A DNA stretch of 64,000 bases, from positions 1 to 64,000 of the forward strand of contig CACZDV010000010.1 in assembly GCA_902780025.1 (NCBI GenBank). Reading direction: 5' to 3'. This document shows, in pieces, positions 52,764 to 61,217 of this stretch. The first letter of the stretch is position 1; each line of letters starts with the position of its first letter. The position numbers and the translations under genes are program-made. The stretch is from an uncultured Prevotellaceae bacterium. GTDB lineage: Bacteria; Bacteroidota; Bacteroidia; Bacteroidales; Bacteroidaceae. Below the pieces are notes generated by a model. The model worked only from the letters and a program-made list of their open reading frames with translations, did not search any database and was not told the origin of the DNA.

Positions 52764-53531
52764 TTACTGTTTATTTTTATTATTGTTTATAATCAATTTC
52801 TCTAAGAAACGTATTTGGTCTGCAAAGTAAGCATTTTTTTTCGGATATTGCAAACTTAATCGCTGAATTATTTCAAGTGCCTTCGAATATCTGCCCTGTT
52901 TTATGTAAATTCGGGCTAAAGTTTCGGTAAAATAGCCTTCTTCCCCCCCAGCTGAGGTGTTTTCATCGGTATTTTCCTGTTCAGGGGTGAACTCGGGTTT
53001 CTCATTGAGTACAATCTTACCTTTGTCATTATTTATGAATGAATCAATGAGGTCTTGTCCGATGAGTTGGGGTACCTCTTCAGCCGTATCGTCTTCCGTC
53101 TCGCTTTCCAATAGATAAGCCACGTAGTCAACGGCAGCGTCGGCGGGTGTTGGCTTGCGACGGGGCAACTTATTTCCTTCCGGCTGGTCAGCATCCTCCT
53201 TGGGTATGGAGTCCAGAAAAGAGTCGATAAGGGTCAGCGTACGGCTCTCGCGCTCCTCTGTGTTCTCTGCCTTCTTTGCTTCAACCTGCGGAGTGCGCAA
53301 ACGGTAGTGAGCCGCCTCTATCATCTGGAAGAGTACACGGCGGTCGGTGATGTAGATTGCTGCGCGTCGCAATTCTTCGTCAAACGATGGGTCGTGGAGC
53401 AAATATAGATTTTGCAGCATCAGCAGCCTGACCGTCTGGAAATAGGGATATAGTGCCAGCAATGACCGCAACTCATAGAGTGTGTCACGGTCTAATCGTT
53501 CGGGGTGTTTTATCAGTTGCTCTATATCCAT
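52764..53531 (-). CDS. Conserved helical protein, TPR-like, between lptE and secG
   Basis: This 255-residue soluble protein has no signal peptide. The N-terminal helices are YELRSLLALYPYFQTVRLLML and YITDRRVLFQMIEAAHYRLR. The middle is long and acidic. The C-terminus has a TPR-like repeat (TLARIYIKQGRYSKALEIIQRL) that occurs at this position in Bacteroidetes proteins. Its stable place beside secG suggests a housekeeping role, but I know of no tested function. Confidence 0.75.
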   Translation of the reverse strand: MDIEQLIKHPERLDRDTLYELRSLLALYPYFQTVRLLMLQNLYLLHDPSFDEELRRAAIYITDRRVLFQMIEAAHYRLRTPQVEAKKAENTEERESRTLTLIDSFLDSIPKEDADQPEGNKLPRRKPTPADAAVDYVAYLLESETEDDTAEEVPQLIGQDLIDSFINNDKGKIVLNEKPEFTPEQENTDENTSAGGEEGYFTETLARIYIKQGRYSKALEIIQRLSLQYPKKNAYFADQIRFLEKLIINNNKNKQ

Positions 53532-53541
53532 ATTTCCTTCT

Positions 53542-53567
53542 TACTCTTCACTCTTCACTTCTTCACT
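53542..53567. repeat. 7-bp-type repeat units overlapping the stop of the LptE region
   Basis: TACTCTT, CACTCTT, CACTTCTT and CACTACC lie between the two genes; the third unit is 8 bp. This is the same family as at 9997 and 32920. Confidence 0.7.
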
Positions 53568-54048
53568 ACCAGTTTGCCACAGTAGCGTTGAAAATCTGAT
53601 CGCAGATGTCTGTGAAAATCTGCTTCACCAGCTCGTCCTGTACGGAATTTAGCGATTGTGAAGAATCGTACGACTGTTGTGCCGTGAACTGTTTCTCAAA
53701 ATCCTCGTTGTGGTTCTTGTTATTGGTGAAACGAACATTCACGGTTACCGACAGTTCAGTCTGGGCAGAGTAGCCGTCGCTGCTGACCGACTTGTTGCGC
53801 TGTTCATACTTTGTAATCTCACCATCCAGTCGCAGGTCGCCGTTTCGCTTTACCTGTGTCAGCTTGGTGTGGCTGGCAAACTGGTCCTTCAGCTGTGTGT
53901 TGAACATGTTGCCCATGGGACCCCATACATAGGTGGAGCGTACGGGGAAGTCGTTTATCTGGATGGTCTTGGTCTTCGTGTAGTCAATGCTGGCACCGTT
54001 GAACTTGTAGCTGATAGAACATGACATCAGCAACAGGCAGGTCAGCAT
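53566..54048 (-). other. lptE: LptE-like region with possible internal start
   Basis: LptE plugs LptD and completes lipopolysaccharide insertion in the outer membrane. An ATG at 54048 begins MLTCLLLMSC, a very short signal without basic residues. The preceding codons (RRLKQFGLA) would supply a normal basic n-region, so start sites a few codons earlier at a non-ATG codon are possible. The mature part (SISYKFNGASIDYTKTKTIQ...) ends in VKQIFTDICDQIFNATVANW, typical of Bacteroidetes LptE. Confidence 0.7.
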
Positions 54049-55272
54049 GGCCAGTCCGAACTGCTTGAGACGGCGGTACAGGGTGCGGTCGCTGATACCC
54101 AGTTCCAATGCAGCCTTCTTGCGATTGCCATTGTTGCGGTCCAAGGCCTTTTCCAGCATCTGTCGTCCTAAGTCTGTCAGGTTCAGGTTCTCAAATTCCT
54201 TTTCTGGCTCAATGTATTCTTCAGCAATGGCATCCTCGGCGTTGACAGGGGGAATTGGTGTGATGGGACTGATAGTCCCGATAGGGCTGAGCTGAGTCGT
54301 AGTCGCGTGGGGAGCAGTACCTTGCACCTCCTCCAACTGTTTCTTCAGCGCTCCCATCTCGCGGCGCATGTCGTTGACGTTGCCCCGTAGCTCGAACAAG
54401 ATTTTGTAGAGAATCTCGCGCTCGTTCTCAAAGGAGTGGTCACCGCCTTCGCGTGGGATGGTAGCCAGCTGAGTGCTCTCGCGATCCTGCGGAATGAACT
54501 TGGCCAGTATGGCTGGCGTGATAGTGCGCTCCTTGCTCAATACGGAAATCTGTTCCGTGATGTTCTTCAGCTGTCGCACGTTGCCCGGCCATTTATAGCG
54601 CATCAGCATCTGCTTGGCTTCGTCGGTCAGCACCACACGGTCCATCTTGTACTTCTCTGCCATCTGCATGGCAAAGAGCCGGAACAGCAGCACTACATCC
54701 TCGCCACGTTCACGGAGCGGTGGCATCTGGATGGGGATGGAGTTCAGACGGTAGTACAGGTCTTCGCGGAAGCGTCCTTCGCTGATAGCCTTGCGGATGT
54801 TGACGTTGGTTGCCGCCACGATGCGCACATCCGTCTTCCGGATTTCCGTTCCGCCGACGGGGATGTATTCTCCCGTCTCCAATACGCGGAGCAGTCGGGC
54901 TTGTGTGGCCAGGGGCAGCTCGCCTACCTCATCGAGAAACAAGGTTCCCTTATTGGCTACACCAAAGTATCCCAGCGAATCGTTGATGGCACCCGTGTAG
55001 GAACCCTTGACATGGCCGAAGAGCTCGCTGTCGATGGTACCCTCGGGAATGGAACCGCAATTGATGGCGAAGTATTTTTCGCGACGGCGGGGTGAATTGT
55101 CGTGAATGACTCGTGGGATAATCTCCTTGCCGACGCCGCTTTCACCGATAATGAGCACACTAAGATCGGTTGGCGCCACCTGTAATGCGACGTCAAGTAC
55201 GTGGTTCAATGCTTCGCAGTTGCCTACGATGTTGTACCGTTGTTTAATACCTTGTAGCTCTGTACTCTTCAT
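53566..55272 (-). CDS. Fusion: sigma-54-interacting AAA+ activator (N) and LptE lipoprotein (C)
   Basis: Residues 1-408 are a sigma-54 activator without an N-terminal receiver: Walker A IGESGVGKE, the sigma-54 contact loop region ELFGHVKGSYTGA, Walker B GTLFLDEVGEL, arginine-finger region FREDLYYRLN, and a Fis-type HTH ending ALELGISDRTLYRRLKQFG. With no stop codon the frame continues into MLTCLLLMSCSISYKFNGAS, a lipobox and LptE-like domain (160 residues), normally a separate gene. The start is set at MKSTELQG because the -7 element overlaps the upstream Met. Read as one chain, a cytoplasmic activator would be joined to an outer-membrane lipoprotein, so internal initiation near 54048 is likely. 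Confidence 0.85.
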   Translation of the reverse strand: MKSTELQGIKQRYNIVGNCEALNHVLDVALQVAPTDLSVLIIGESGVGKEIIPRVIHDNSPRRREKYFAINCGSIPEGTIDSELFGHVKGSYTGAINDSLGYFGVANKGTLFLDEVGELPLATQARLLRVLETGEYIPVGGTEIRKTDVRIVAATNVNIRKAISEGRFREDLYYRLNSIPIQMPPLRERGEDVVLLFRLFAMQMAEKYKMDRVVLTDEAKQMLMRYKWPGNVRQLKNITEQISVLSKERTITPAILAKFIPQDRESTQLATIPREGGDHSFENEREILYKILFELRGNVNDMRREMGALKKQLEEVQGTAPHATTTQLSPIGTISPITPIPPVNAEDAIAEEYIEPEKEFENLNLTDLGRQMLEKALDRNNGNRKKAALELGISDRTLYRRLKQFGLAMLTCLLLMSCSISYKFNGASIDYTKTKTIQINDFPVRSTYVWGPMGNMFNTQLKDQFASHTKLTQVKRNGDLRLDGEITKYEQRNKSVSSDGYSAQTELSVTVNVRFTNNKNHNEDFEKQFTAQQSYDSSQSLNSVQDELVKQIFTDICDQIFNATVANW

Positions 55273-55281
55273 TTCGGCTGA

Positions 55282-55289
55282 CAAAGTTA
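55282..55289 (-). promoter_or_regulatory. -7 promoter element for the sigma-54 activator/LptE gene
   Basis: TAACTTTG on the minus strand, 9 bp before the chosen start. It covers the more upstream Met at 55284, which is therefore rejected. Confidence 0.6.
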
Positions 55290-55327
55290 CACATTATTTC
55301 TAAAATAACTGCAATTTTGGCAGATTT

Positions 55328-56413
55328 TTATTCTTTTTTCTCTGTTTCGTCCTTTTTCGGCTCTTTTGCCTTTGGTATTGCAAAGCGCACTTTCTCGCTT
55401 TCGTCACGCTTCTCCTTATATAGTTTAGGCAGCGGACTTGCCAACGGCTTGTCGTAGTTGATGCGGTTTCGATACACGTCGATACCCATGAAAATGGCGT
55501 GGCGGAGCACTGTCTCGTCAACTGTTCCTTTTCCTGCCTGGTCATAAACGACGCCGATTTCAGCCCGGGTGCAGACAAAGGGCATGCCGGTTACCAAGCT
55601 GATGCTGTCGTCGGGAGCCAGCGACTTCAGCGGTGCCAGTCCTTGGTCGTAGTACATGGCCAGGATAGCATCGAACTGCTGATAGTCGCCATTGCCGAAG
55701 AACTTGTCGGCAGCATAGGGGCCGAAGGCTTGGATGCCTTTCTGTTCCAGTTCTTCGATGGCGGGGATAATCATTTCCTTCTCCTCTTCGCCCCACGGAT
55801 CGGTCTCATTGTCGGTAGGCGGGTTGAGTGCTAAGACGGCAATGCGCGGATTGGAGATGCGGAGGTCACGGCGCAGACAAGTGTGCAGAATCTCTCCTTT
55901 TTCCACGATGCGCTGCTTGGTAATAGCTTCAGGCACATCCTTAATGGCCAGCAGATTGGTGACCAATGCCACTCGAAGTTCATCAGCCATTCTGACGCGT
56001 AGTACCTCAGGTTCTTTCGACAGGAAGTCGGGCAGGTTGTCAGGTCCCATGACCAGTACGTCGGCCAGTCCCTGCTGTACATCGACCATCGCACGTTTCA
56101 AAGCCTTGCGGGCGGCTTCAGTAGCCTCTTCTGACGGCTGTCCTATCTCCACTTTGATTTCCTCGTCGAAGGTGGTGAGCAGGTTCAGCTTGTTTTCCTT
56201 AGCCTCATCGGCTGTGTTGATGACGCTGAACTGTGTTTCCAGTCCGAGGACTTTGCGGTGGTAGGTAGCCACCTTGGGCGAACCGTAGATGATGGGCGTA
56301 CACAGCTCCAGCATCATGGGGTCTTCAAAGATTTTAAGAATCAGTTCGTATCCGACACCGTTAGTGTCGCCGTGCGTAATGGCTACGCGGGGTTTTCTTT
56401 CTTGTTGTTCCAT
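55328..56413 (-). CDS. PdxA-like protein lacking the metal-binding histidines
   Basis: The fold is that of 4-hydroxythreonine-4-phosphate dehydrogenase (vitamin B6 pathway): VAITHGDTNGVGYELILKIF, CTPIIYGSPKVATYHRKVL, IAVLALNPPTDN, EKGIQAFGPYAADKFFG and AMYYDQGLAPLKSLAPDD are clear. The three metal-binding histidines of PdxA seem absent. The usual GHTE segment is missing after VMGPDNLPDF, the TGH/TTH-LPL strand reads TNLLAI, and YHDQG reads YYDQG. The 361-residue protein ends in a Lys/Glu-rich tail. It follows rlmN by 19 bp. The frame is intact, so it is a maintained but probably non-dehydrogenase paralogue. The loss of activity is inference. Confidence 0.82.
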   Translation of the reverse strand: MEQQERKPRVAITHGDTNGVGYELILKIFEDPMMLELCTPIIYGSPKVATYHRKVLGLETQFSVINTADEAKENKLNLLTTFDEEIKVEIGQPSEEATEAARKALKRAMVDVQQGLADVLVMGPDNLPDFLSKEPEVLRVRMADELRVALVTNLLAIKDVPEAITKQRIVEKGEILHTCLRRDLRISNPRIAVLALNPPTDNETDPWGEEEKEMIIPAIEELEQKGIQAFGPYAADKFFGNGDYQQFDAILAMYYDQGLAPLKSLAPDDSISLVTGMPFVCTRAEIGVVYDQAGKGTVDETVLRHAIFMGIDVYRNRINYDKPLASPLPKLYKEKRDESEKVRFAIPKAKEPKKDETEKKE

Positions 56414-56432
56414 TGTTAGTATAAAAAGGATG

Positions 56433-57473
56433 TTATATAGGTTTTGACTGTGTCTTGTGTGCAGTTGACAGCAGGCCGCAGGCGGCAAAGATGTCCTGTC
56501 CGCGGCTGGCCCGTATGGTGGTGAATACGCCGCGAGCCGTCAGGAAGTCGCGCAATCGTTCCATGCGTTCCTCGTCGGCTCCGGGCAGGTCCACATCGGG
56601 GATGGCGTGAAAGCGTATCAGGTTGACGCGGCACTCCAGCCCCTCCACCAGCCTGACAATCTCGCGACCATGAGCCAGCGAGTCGTTCAGGCCGCCAAAG
56701 CAGATGTATTCGAACGAGCATCGACGCTGGTGGGTGAAGTCGTATTGCCGCAGCAGGTCGACGACTTCCTGGATGGTCATCTGCCCCTCGGCAGGCATCA
56801 GTTGCCGCCGCTGTTCGTGTAGTGGCGAGTGCATCGAGATAGCTACGTGGCATTGGCTCTCGTCCAAGAACCGTTTCAGCTTGCCGCGTATGCCCACGCT
56901 GCTCACCGTGATGCGCTTGGGGCTCCACTGGTATCCATCGTCAGCCGTCAGTATCTCCGTAGCCCTCAGCACAGCGTCGAGGTTGTCCATCGGCTCGCCT
57001 TGTCCCATGAACACCACGTTAGTCAGCTGTTCGCGTTCGGGTAGTGCGTAGATCTGGTTCAGGATGTCGGCGGCGGTGAGGTTGCCCTCCCAGCCTTGCT
57101 TGCCCGTCTGGCAGAAAAGGCAGTTCATCTTGCAGCCCACCTGGCACGACACGCAGAGCGTAGCCCGTTCGTTGTCAGGAATGAAGACGGTTTCCACGTA
57201 TTTCCCGTCAGCCGTCGGAAACAGGTACTTCACCGTACCGTCCACGCTACGCTGGCAGTCGATAGGTGCCATGCTGCCCACCGTGAAATGCTCCTTCAGC
57301 CGTTCGCGGTTCTGCTTCGAGATGTTGGTCATCTCGTCAATACTGCTGACGTGCTGCTGATAGAGCCAACGGGCTATCTGCCCGCCCGTGAAGGCAGGCA
57401 TACCCAACTCCCGAACAGCTTCTTTCAGTTCGGAGCCAGTCATTCCCATCAGTACTTTTCGCTCGTCAGTCAT
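56433..57473 (-). CDS. rlmN: 23S rRNA (adenine2503-C2)-methyltransferase RlmN
   Basis: This radical-SAM enzyme methylates A2503 of 23S rRNA and A37 of some tRNAs. The iron-sulfur cluster motif CKMNCLFC is in VGCKMNCLFCQTGKQGW. GQGEPMDN, the SVGIRGK strand and the catalytic C-terminal Cys in IFAACGLL are visible, as is CQVGC before the cluster. The start is set at MTDERKVLMG, since the longer form would begin inside the -7 element (57498-57505). It is followed by the PdxA-like gene. Confidence 0.95.
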   Translation of the reverse strand: MTDERKVLMGMTGSELKEAVRELGMPAFTGGQIARWLYQQHVSSIDEMTNISKQNRERLKEHFTVGSMAPIDCQRSVDGTVKYLFPTADGKYVETVFIPDNERATLCVSCQVGCKMNCLFCQTGKQGWEGNLTAADILNQIYALPEREQLTNVVFMGQGEPMDNLDAVLRATEILTADDGYQWSPKRITVSSVGIRGKLKRFLDESQCHVAISMHSPLHEQRRQLMPAEGQMTIQEVVDLLRQYDFTHQRRCSFEYICFGGLNDSLAHGREIVRLVEGLECRVNLIRFHAIPDVDLPGADEERMERLRDFLTARGVFTTIRASRGQDIFAACGLLSTAHKTQSKPI

Positions 57474-57497
57474 TTGGGTGTTCCGCGATTTCGGCTG

Positions 57498-57555
57498 CAA
57501 AGTTACAAAAAACTTCCTTTTTTTTCGACTGTTACAGTTTTTATTTGTACTTTTG
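57498..57555. promoter_or_regulatory. Divergent -7 elements for rlmN and the glycosyltransferase-HIT-SpoIID gene
   Basis: TAACTTTG (minus, 57498-57505) lies 24 bp before rlmN. TACTTTTG (plus, 57548-57555) lies 19 bp before the ATG at 57575. The longer right-hand frame from 57545 overlaps the promoter and is rejected. Confidence 0.6.
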
Positions 57556-57574
57556 CAAGAAATTTTATGAATTC

Positions 57575-60500
57575 ATGAGAGAAATGTTAGATTGCTTTCT
57601 ACCCGACTTCGACCGCCAGGCGATGGCTACAACCTTGGAGCAGCTTAGCGAGAGCAAGACGGTGAGAAATATTTTCTGGACCCAAGGACTGGCCAGCAGC
57701 AATTCTGTGATGAGCATCGCCGAGCAAGCCCGTGCTCCTTATGTGCTACTGTTCACCAAGCCTACTTCCGTCTCATTGGGGAAAGGGGCTTTGGAGCGGT
57801 TGCTCCGTGTCGCCTGCGACTCAGGTGCCGCAATGGTCTATGCTGACCGTGCAGGCCATCCTGCCATCGACTACCAGTTGGGTTCTATCCGCGATGATTT
57901 TGATTTCGGCTCCTTGTGGCTCGTCAAGACCTCCCTGCTGCATACTTTTGCCATGCAGGCCGGTGAGCACGACTATCGCTATGCTGGGCTGTATGCCCTG
58001 CGCTTGTTCTTGAGCCGTGAGGGCCAGCTGCTGCATCTCAATGAACCGCTTTATGCCGAAGAGGAACTCGATACACGCGCCTCAGGCGTCAAGCAGTTCG
58101 ACTACGTCAATCCTCGCAATCGGGAGGTGCAGATAGAGATGGAACAGGCCGCTACGGCCCACTTGGCCGCTATCGGAGCCAAGATAGATTCTTCGTTCTA
58201 TCGTACACCTGACTTCGGTGAGCAGGAGTTCGAGGTGGAGGCCTCCGTCGTTATTCCCGTCTACAATCGCGCCAAGACCATTGCCGATGCCGTAGAGAGT
58301 GCTTTGCAGCAGAAGACCTCTTTCAAGTATAACGTCATCGTGGTCGACAACCACTCCACCGATGGCACCTCTGACATCCTGTCCCGTCTGTCGTCATGCC
58401 ATGACGACAAGCTCCACGTGATTGTTCCCGAGCGTCGTGACCTCGGCATCGGCGGCTGCTGGAACGAGGCCATCAACGACCCGCGTTGTGGCCGCTTTGC
58501 CGTGCAGCTGGACTCCGACGACCTCTATTCCTCGCCCGCTACGTTGCAGCAGGTGGTCGATGCCTTCCATAAGCAGAAGGCCGCTATGGTGGTAGGCAGC
58601 TACCGTATGTGCGACTTCGAACTGAACACCCTGCCGCCAGGACTCATCGACCATCGTGAGTGGACTGACGAGAACGGCCCCAACAATGCCCTGCGCATCA
58701 ACGGGCTGGGCGCTCCCCGCGCCTTCTTCACCCCGCTGCTGCGCCAGTTGCAGTTCCCTAACACCAGTTATGGCGAGGACTACGCCCTGGGGCTTGCCTT
58801 CTCTCGCCACTACCGTATCGGCCGCATCTACGACGAGCTCTACCTCTGTCGCCGCTGGGGAGGCAACAGCGACGCCGCCCTCTCGGTCGAGAAGGTCAAT
58901 GCCAACAACCTGTATAAGGATCGCCTGCGTACGCTCGAAATAGAAGCCCGCCAGCGGCTGGTTAGTGGCAAGCCCGACAAGGTGATGACGGAGTCATCGC
59001 TCCAGCGCTTCTTCGACCGTCAGATAGAGACGTGGGCAGACGTCCGTTGCCGTTATCGCGAACTGAACAATGTGAAGACCCGCGAACTCAGTAATGGTGC
59101 CTCGACGGTGGTCCTGCAATGGAATCCTGCCCGCATAGGCTCTACGGGTGCCAAGATTGACAGCCAGAGTCTCAGCGAACGCCCCTGTTTCCTGTGTGCC
59201 CAGAATCGGCCAAAGGAGCAGCTGAAGCGTACCATTGACGGCAAATGGGAGTTGCTGGTCAATCCGTTCCCCATCTTGCCCATGCACTTCACGCTGCCAA
59301 CCCTGAAGCATCAGCCGCAGGCTATTAAGAATATGTATGGCGAGATTTACCGGCTGCTGACAGACTATCCGGAACTGATGGTCTTCTACAACGGTCCCAA
59401 GTGTGGCGCTTCGGCACCCGATCATGCCCATCTGCAGGCTGGCGTCCCGTCGGTTTTGCCGCTGATGGATTCCTGGCAGCGCCTGTCGCGTGAACTGACC
59501 ACCGTTGTCAGTCTCTCCGACAATGATGATATCTCTGTCATCAACGACTATCCCTGTCCGGCTCTGCTTATCCGCAGCCGTATACGCGAGGCTGGCGAAC
59601 GACTGTTCCGCCGTCTCTACGCCGTGCTGCCTTGTCGGGCTGACGAGACAGAGCCCATGATGAATATCGTAGCCTGGCGCAAAGGCGACGATTACCTGTC
59701 GGTGGTGTTCCCTCGTGGCAAGCATCGTCCCGACTGCTATGGCGACATTCTCGTGTCGCCAGGTGCCATCGACATGGCGGGACTCGTCATCACTCCTCGT
59801 CAGGAGGACTTCGAACGGCTGACAGCTGAGCAGACCATTGCCATTCTTCAGGAGGTGGCGTTGCCGAGGGAAGCCTTCGACGATGTCGTCGAACAGCTGC
59901 AGCATGAAATTCAACCTTCGACCTTTAAAACCCCAAACTCCAAAGAGCCGACGGTCAGCGTGGGTATTGTCAGCGGTCAGAAGATTGTGTTCACCCTCAA
60001 TGCGCCCTATACCGCCAAGGGAGCCGCCTATACGGGTGAGCAGACGGTGGAGTTCAGCGAGGGTGGCATCCTATGGCACGGCCAGCAGTATCGTGAACTG
60101 CTCTTCACGCCACAGTCGCCTGACGCCTCATTCTCGCTTCACGATGTCACCATTGGTGTCAACTTCCATTGGGAGCGTAAGCAGACGCAAAGCTTCAACG
60201 GCACCCTGCGGCTAGTGGTCGACAGCGACCGCGTGACAGCCATCAACGAGCTGTCCGTCGAGCGCTATCTCACCAGCGTCATCAGTAGCGAGATGTCGGC
60301 AACGTCGTCGCTCGAACTGCTGAAGGCCCATGCCGTCATCAGCCGTTCATGGCTGTTGGCACAGATGGAGAAGCGCCGTCAGCTGAGCAATGGCAATGGT
60401 GATAATTTCTTCTCGTTCACCAAGAAGGACGATGAACTCATCCGCTGGTACGACCGCGAGGACCATACGATCTTCGATGTCTGTGCCGACGACCATTGCC

Positions 60501-61180
60501 AGCGCTATCAGGGTATCACCCATGCCGACAACCCTTCGGTGGTCGAGGCTGTCAAGGCCACCCGTGGTCAGATTCTGGCGTTCGATGGCCAGATCTGCGA
60601 TGCCCGCTTCTCGAAGTGCTGTGGCGGACAGACTGAGGAGTTCCAATACTGTTGGGAGGACACGCCAAAGCCCTACCTCGTCTCAGTACCTTGCCCCTAT
60701 TGCGACACCCACGACCGCCATGTCTTGTCGCAGGTGCTGAATGACTATGACCAGGAGACGCCCGACTTCCATCATTGGACGGTGGAATACACCCAGCGCG
60801 AACTCACAGAGCTGGTCAGCAGCAAACTGAAGATGGACCTTGGCGACATCGTCGACCTCGTGCCCTTGGAACGAGGTAAGAGCGGCCGCATCTGGAAACT
60901 ACGCATCGTCGGCACCAAGGGTTCCTTCACCATCGGCAAGGAACTCGAGATACGCCGCACGCTCAGCGAGACTCACCTCTACAGCTCGGCTTTTGAGGTA
61001 GAAAAGAGGAGTGAGGAGAGAGGAGAGAGAAGAGAACGTTTCATCCTCCACGGTCGCGGCTGGGGCCACGGCGTCGGTCTCTGCCAGATAGGCGCCGCCG
61101 TCATGGGCGAACAAGGCAAGCCGTATAGCGACATCTTGCTCTATTACTATCGTGGCGCAGAAATTAAACGACTATATTAA
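57575..61180 (+). CDS. Three-part fusion: glycosyltransferase, HIT-type phosphorylase domain (DUF4922-like), SpoIID domain
   Basis: This 1201-residue protein has no signal peptide. Residues 1-190 look like a degenerate glycosyltransferase fold. 222-430 is a GT2 domain (ASVVIPVYNRAKTIADAVES, VVDNHSTDGT, QLDSDDLYSS). 510-790 resembles the HIT superfamily galactose/GDP-sugar phosphorylases, with CFLCAQNRP, NPFPILPMHFTLP and the active-site PDHAHLQAG. 800-1201 is a SpoIID/LytB domain (VERYLTSVISSEMSA with the catalytic Glu, and GRGWGHGVGLCQIGAAVMG). SpoIID domains usually cut peptidoglycan glycan strands outside the cell, yet here the chain appears cytoplasmic. An AmpG-like muropeptide importer follows. 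A role in handling imported cell-wall fragments is inferred. A 7-bp repeat interrupts the SpoIID part at 61007. Confidence 0.85.
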   Translation: MREMLDCFLPDFDRQAMATTLEQLSESKTVRNIFWTQGLASSNSVMSIAEQARAPYVLLFTKPTSVSLGKGALERLLRVACDSGAAMVYADRAGHPAIDYQLGSIRDDFDFGSLWLVKTSLLHTFAMQAGEHDYRYAGLYALRLFLSREGQLLHLNEPLYAEEELDTRASGVKQFDYVNPRNREVQIEMEQAATAHLAAIGAKIDSSFYRTPDFGEQEFEVEASVVIPVYNRAKTIADAVESALQQKTSFKYNVIVVDNHSTDGTSDILSRLSSCHDDKLHVIVPERRDLGIGGCWNEAINDPRCGRFAVQLDSDDLYSSPATLQQVVDAFHKQKAAMVVGSYRMCDFELNTLPPGLIDHREWTDENGPNNALRINGLGAPRAFFTPLLRQLQFPNTSYGEDYALGLAFSRHYRIGRIYDELYLCRRWGGNSDAALSVEKVNANNLYKDRLRTLEIEARQRLVSGKPDKVMTESSLQRFFDRQIETWADVRCRYRELNNVKTRELSNGASTVVLQWNPARIGSTGAKIDSQSLSERPCFLCAQNRPKEQLKRTIDGKWELLVNPFPILPMHFTLPTLKHQPQAIKNMYGEIYRLLTDYPELMVFYNGPKCGASAPDHAHLQAGVPSVLPLMDSWQRLSRELTTVVSLSDNDDISVINDYPCPALLIRSRIREAGERLFRRLYAVLPCRADETEPMMNIVAWRKGDDYLSVVFPRGKHRPDCYGDILVSPGAIDMAGLVITPRQEDFERLTAEQTIAILQEVALPREAFDDVVEQLQHEIQPSTFKTPNSKEPTVSVGIVSGQKIVFTLNAPYTAKGAAYTGEQTVEFSEGGILWHGQQYRELLFTPQSPDASFSLHDVTIGVNFHWERKQTQSFNGTLRLVVDSDRVTAINELSVERYLTSVISSEMSATSSLELLKAHAVISRSWLLAQMEKRRQLSNGNGDNFFSFTKKDDELIRWYDREDHTIFDVCADDHCQRYQGITHADNPSVVEAVKATRGQILAFDGQICDARFSKCCGGQTEEFQYCWEDTPKPYLVSVPCPYCDTHDRHVLSQVLNDYDQETPDFHHWTVEYTQRELTELVSSKLKMDLGDIVDLVPLERGKSGRIWKLRIVGTKGSFTIGKELEIRRTLSETHLYSSAFEVEKRSEERGERRERFILHGRGWGHGVGLCQIGAAVMGEQGKPYSDILLYYYRGAEIKRLY
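61007..61034 (+). repeat. Four 7-bp repeat units inside the SpoIID part of the fusion gene
   Basis: AGGAGTG, AGGAGAG, AGGAGAG and AGAAGAG encode RSEERGERRE, a charged insert just before the conserved GRGWGHGVG motif. Confidence 0.8.
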
Positions 61181-61181
61181 A

Positions 61182-61217
61182 ATTGTGCATTGTGAATTGA
61201 TAAATTGTGCATTATGA
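61182..61217 (+). repeat. 7-bp repeat units between the fusion gene and the AmpG-like gene
   Basis: ATTGTGC, ATTGTGA, ATTGATA, then after one extra base ATTGTGC and ATTATGA. The last unit contains the ATG of the next gene. Confidence 0.75.

Noticed and set aside
53566-55272. Treating the sigma-54/LptE fusion simply as a frameshift artefact
   Set aside because: There is no frame change at the junction, both halves are intact, and the frame is continuous, so an artefact would need a missing stop rather than an indel. It is kept as a finding pending resequencing.
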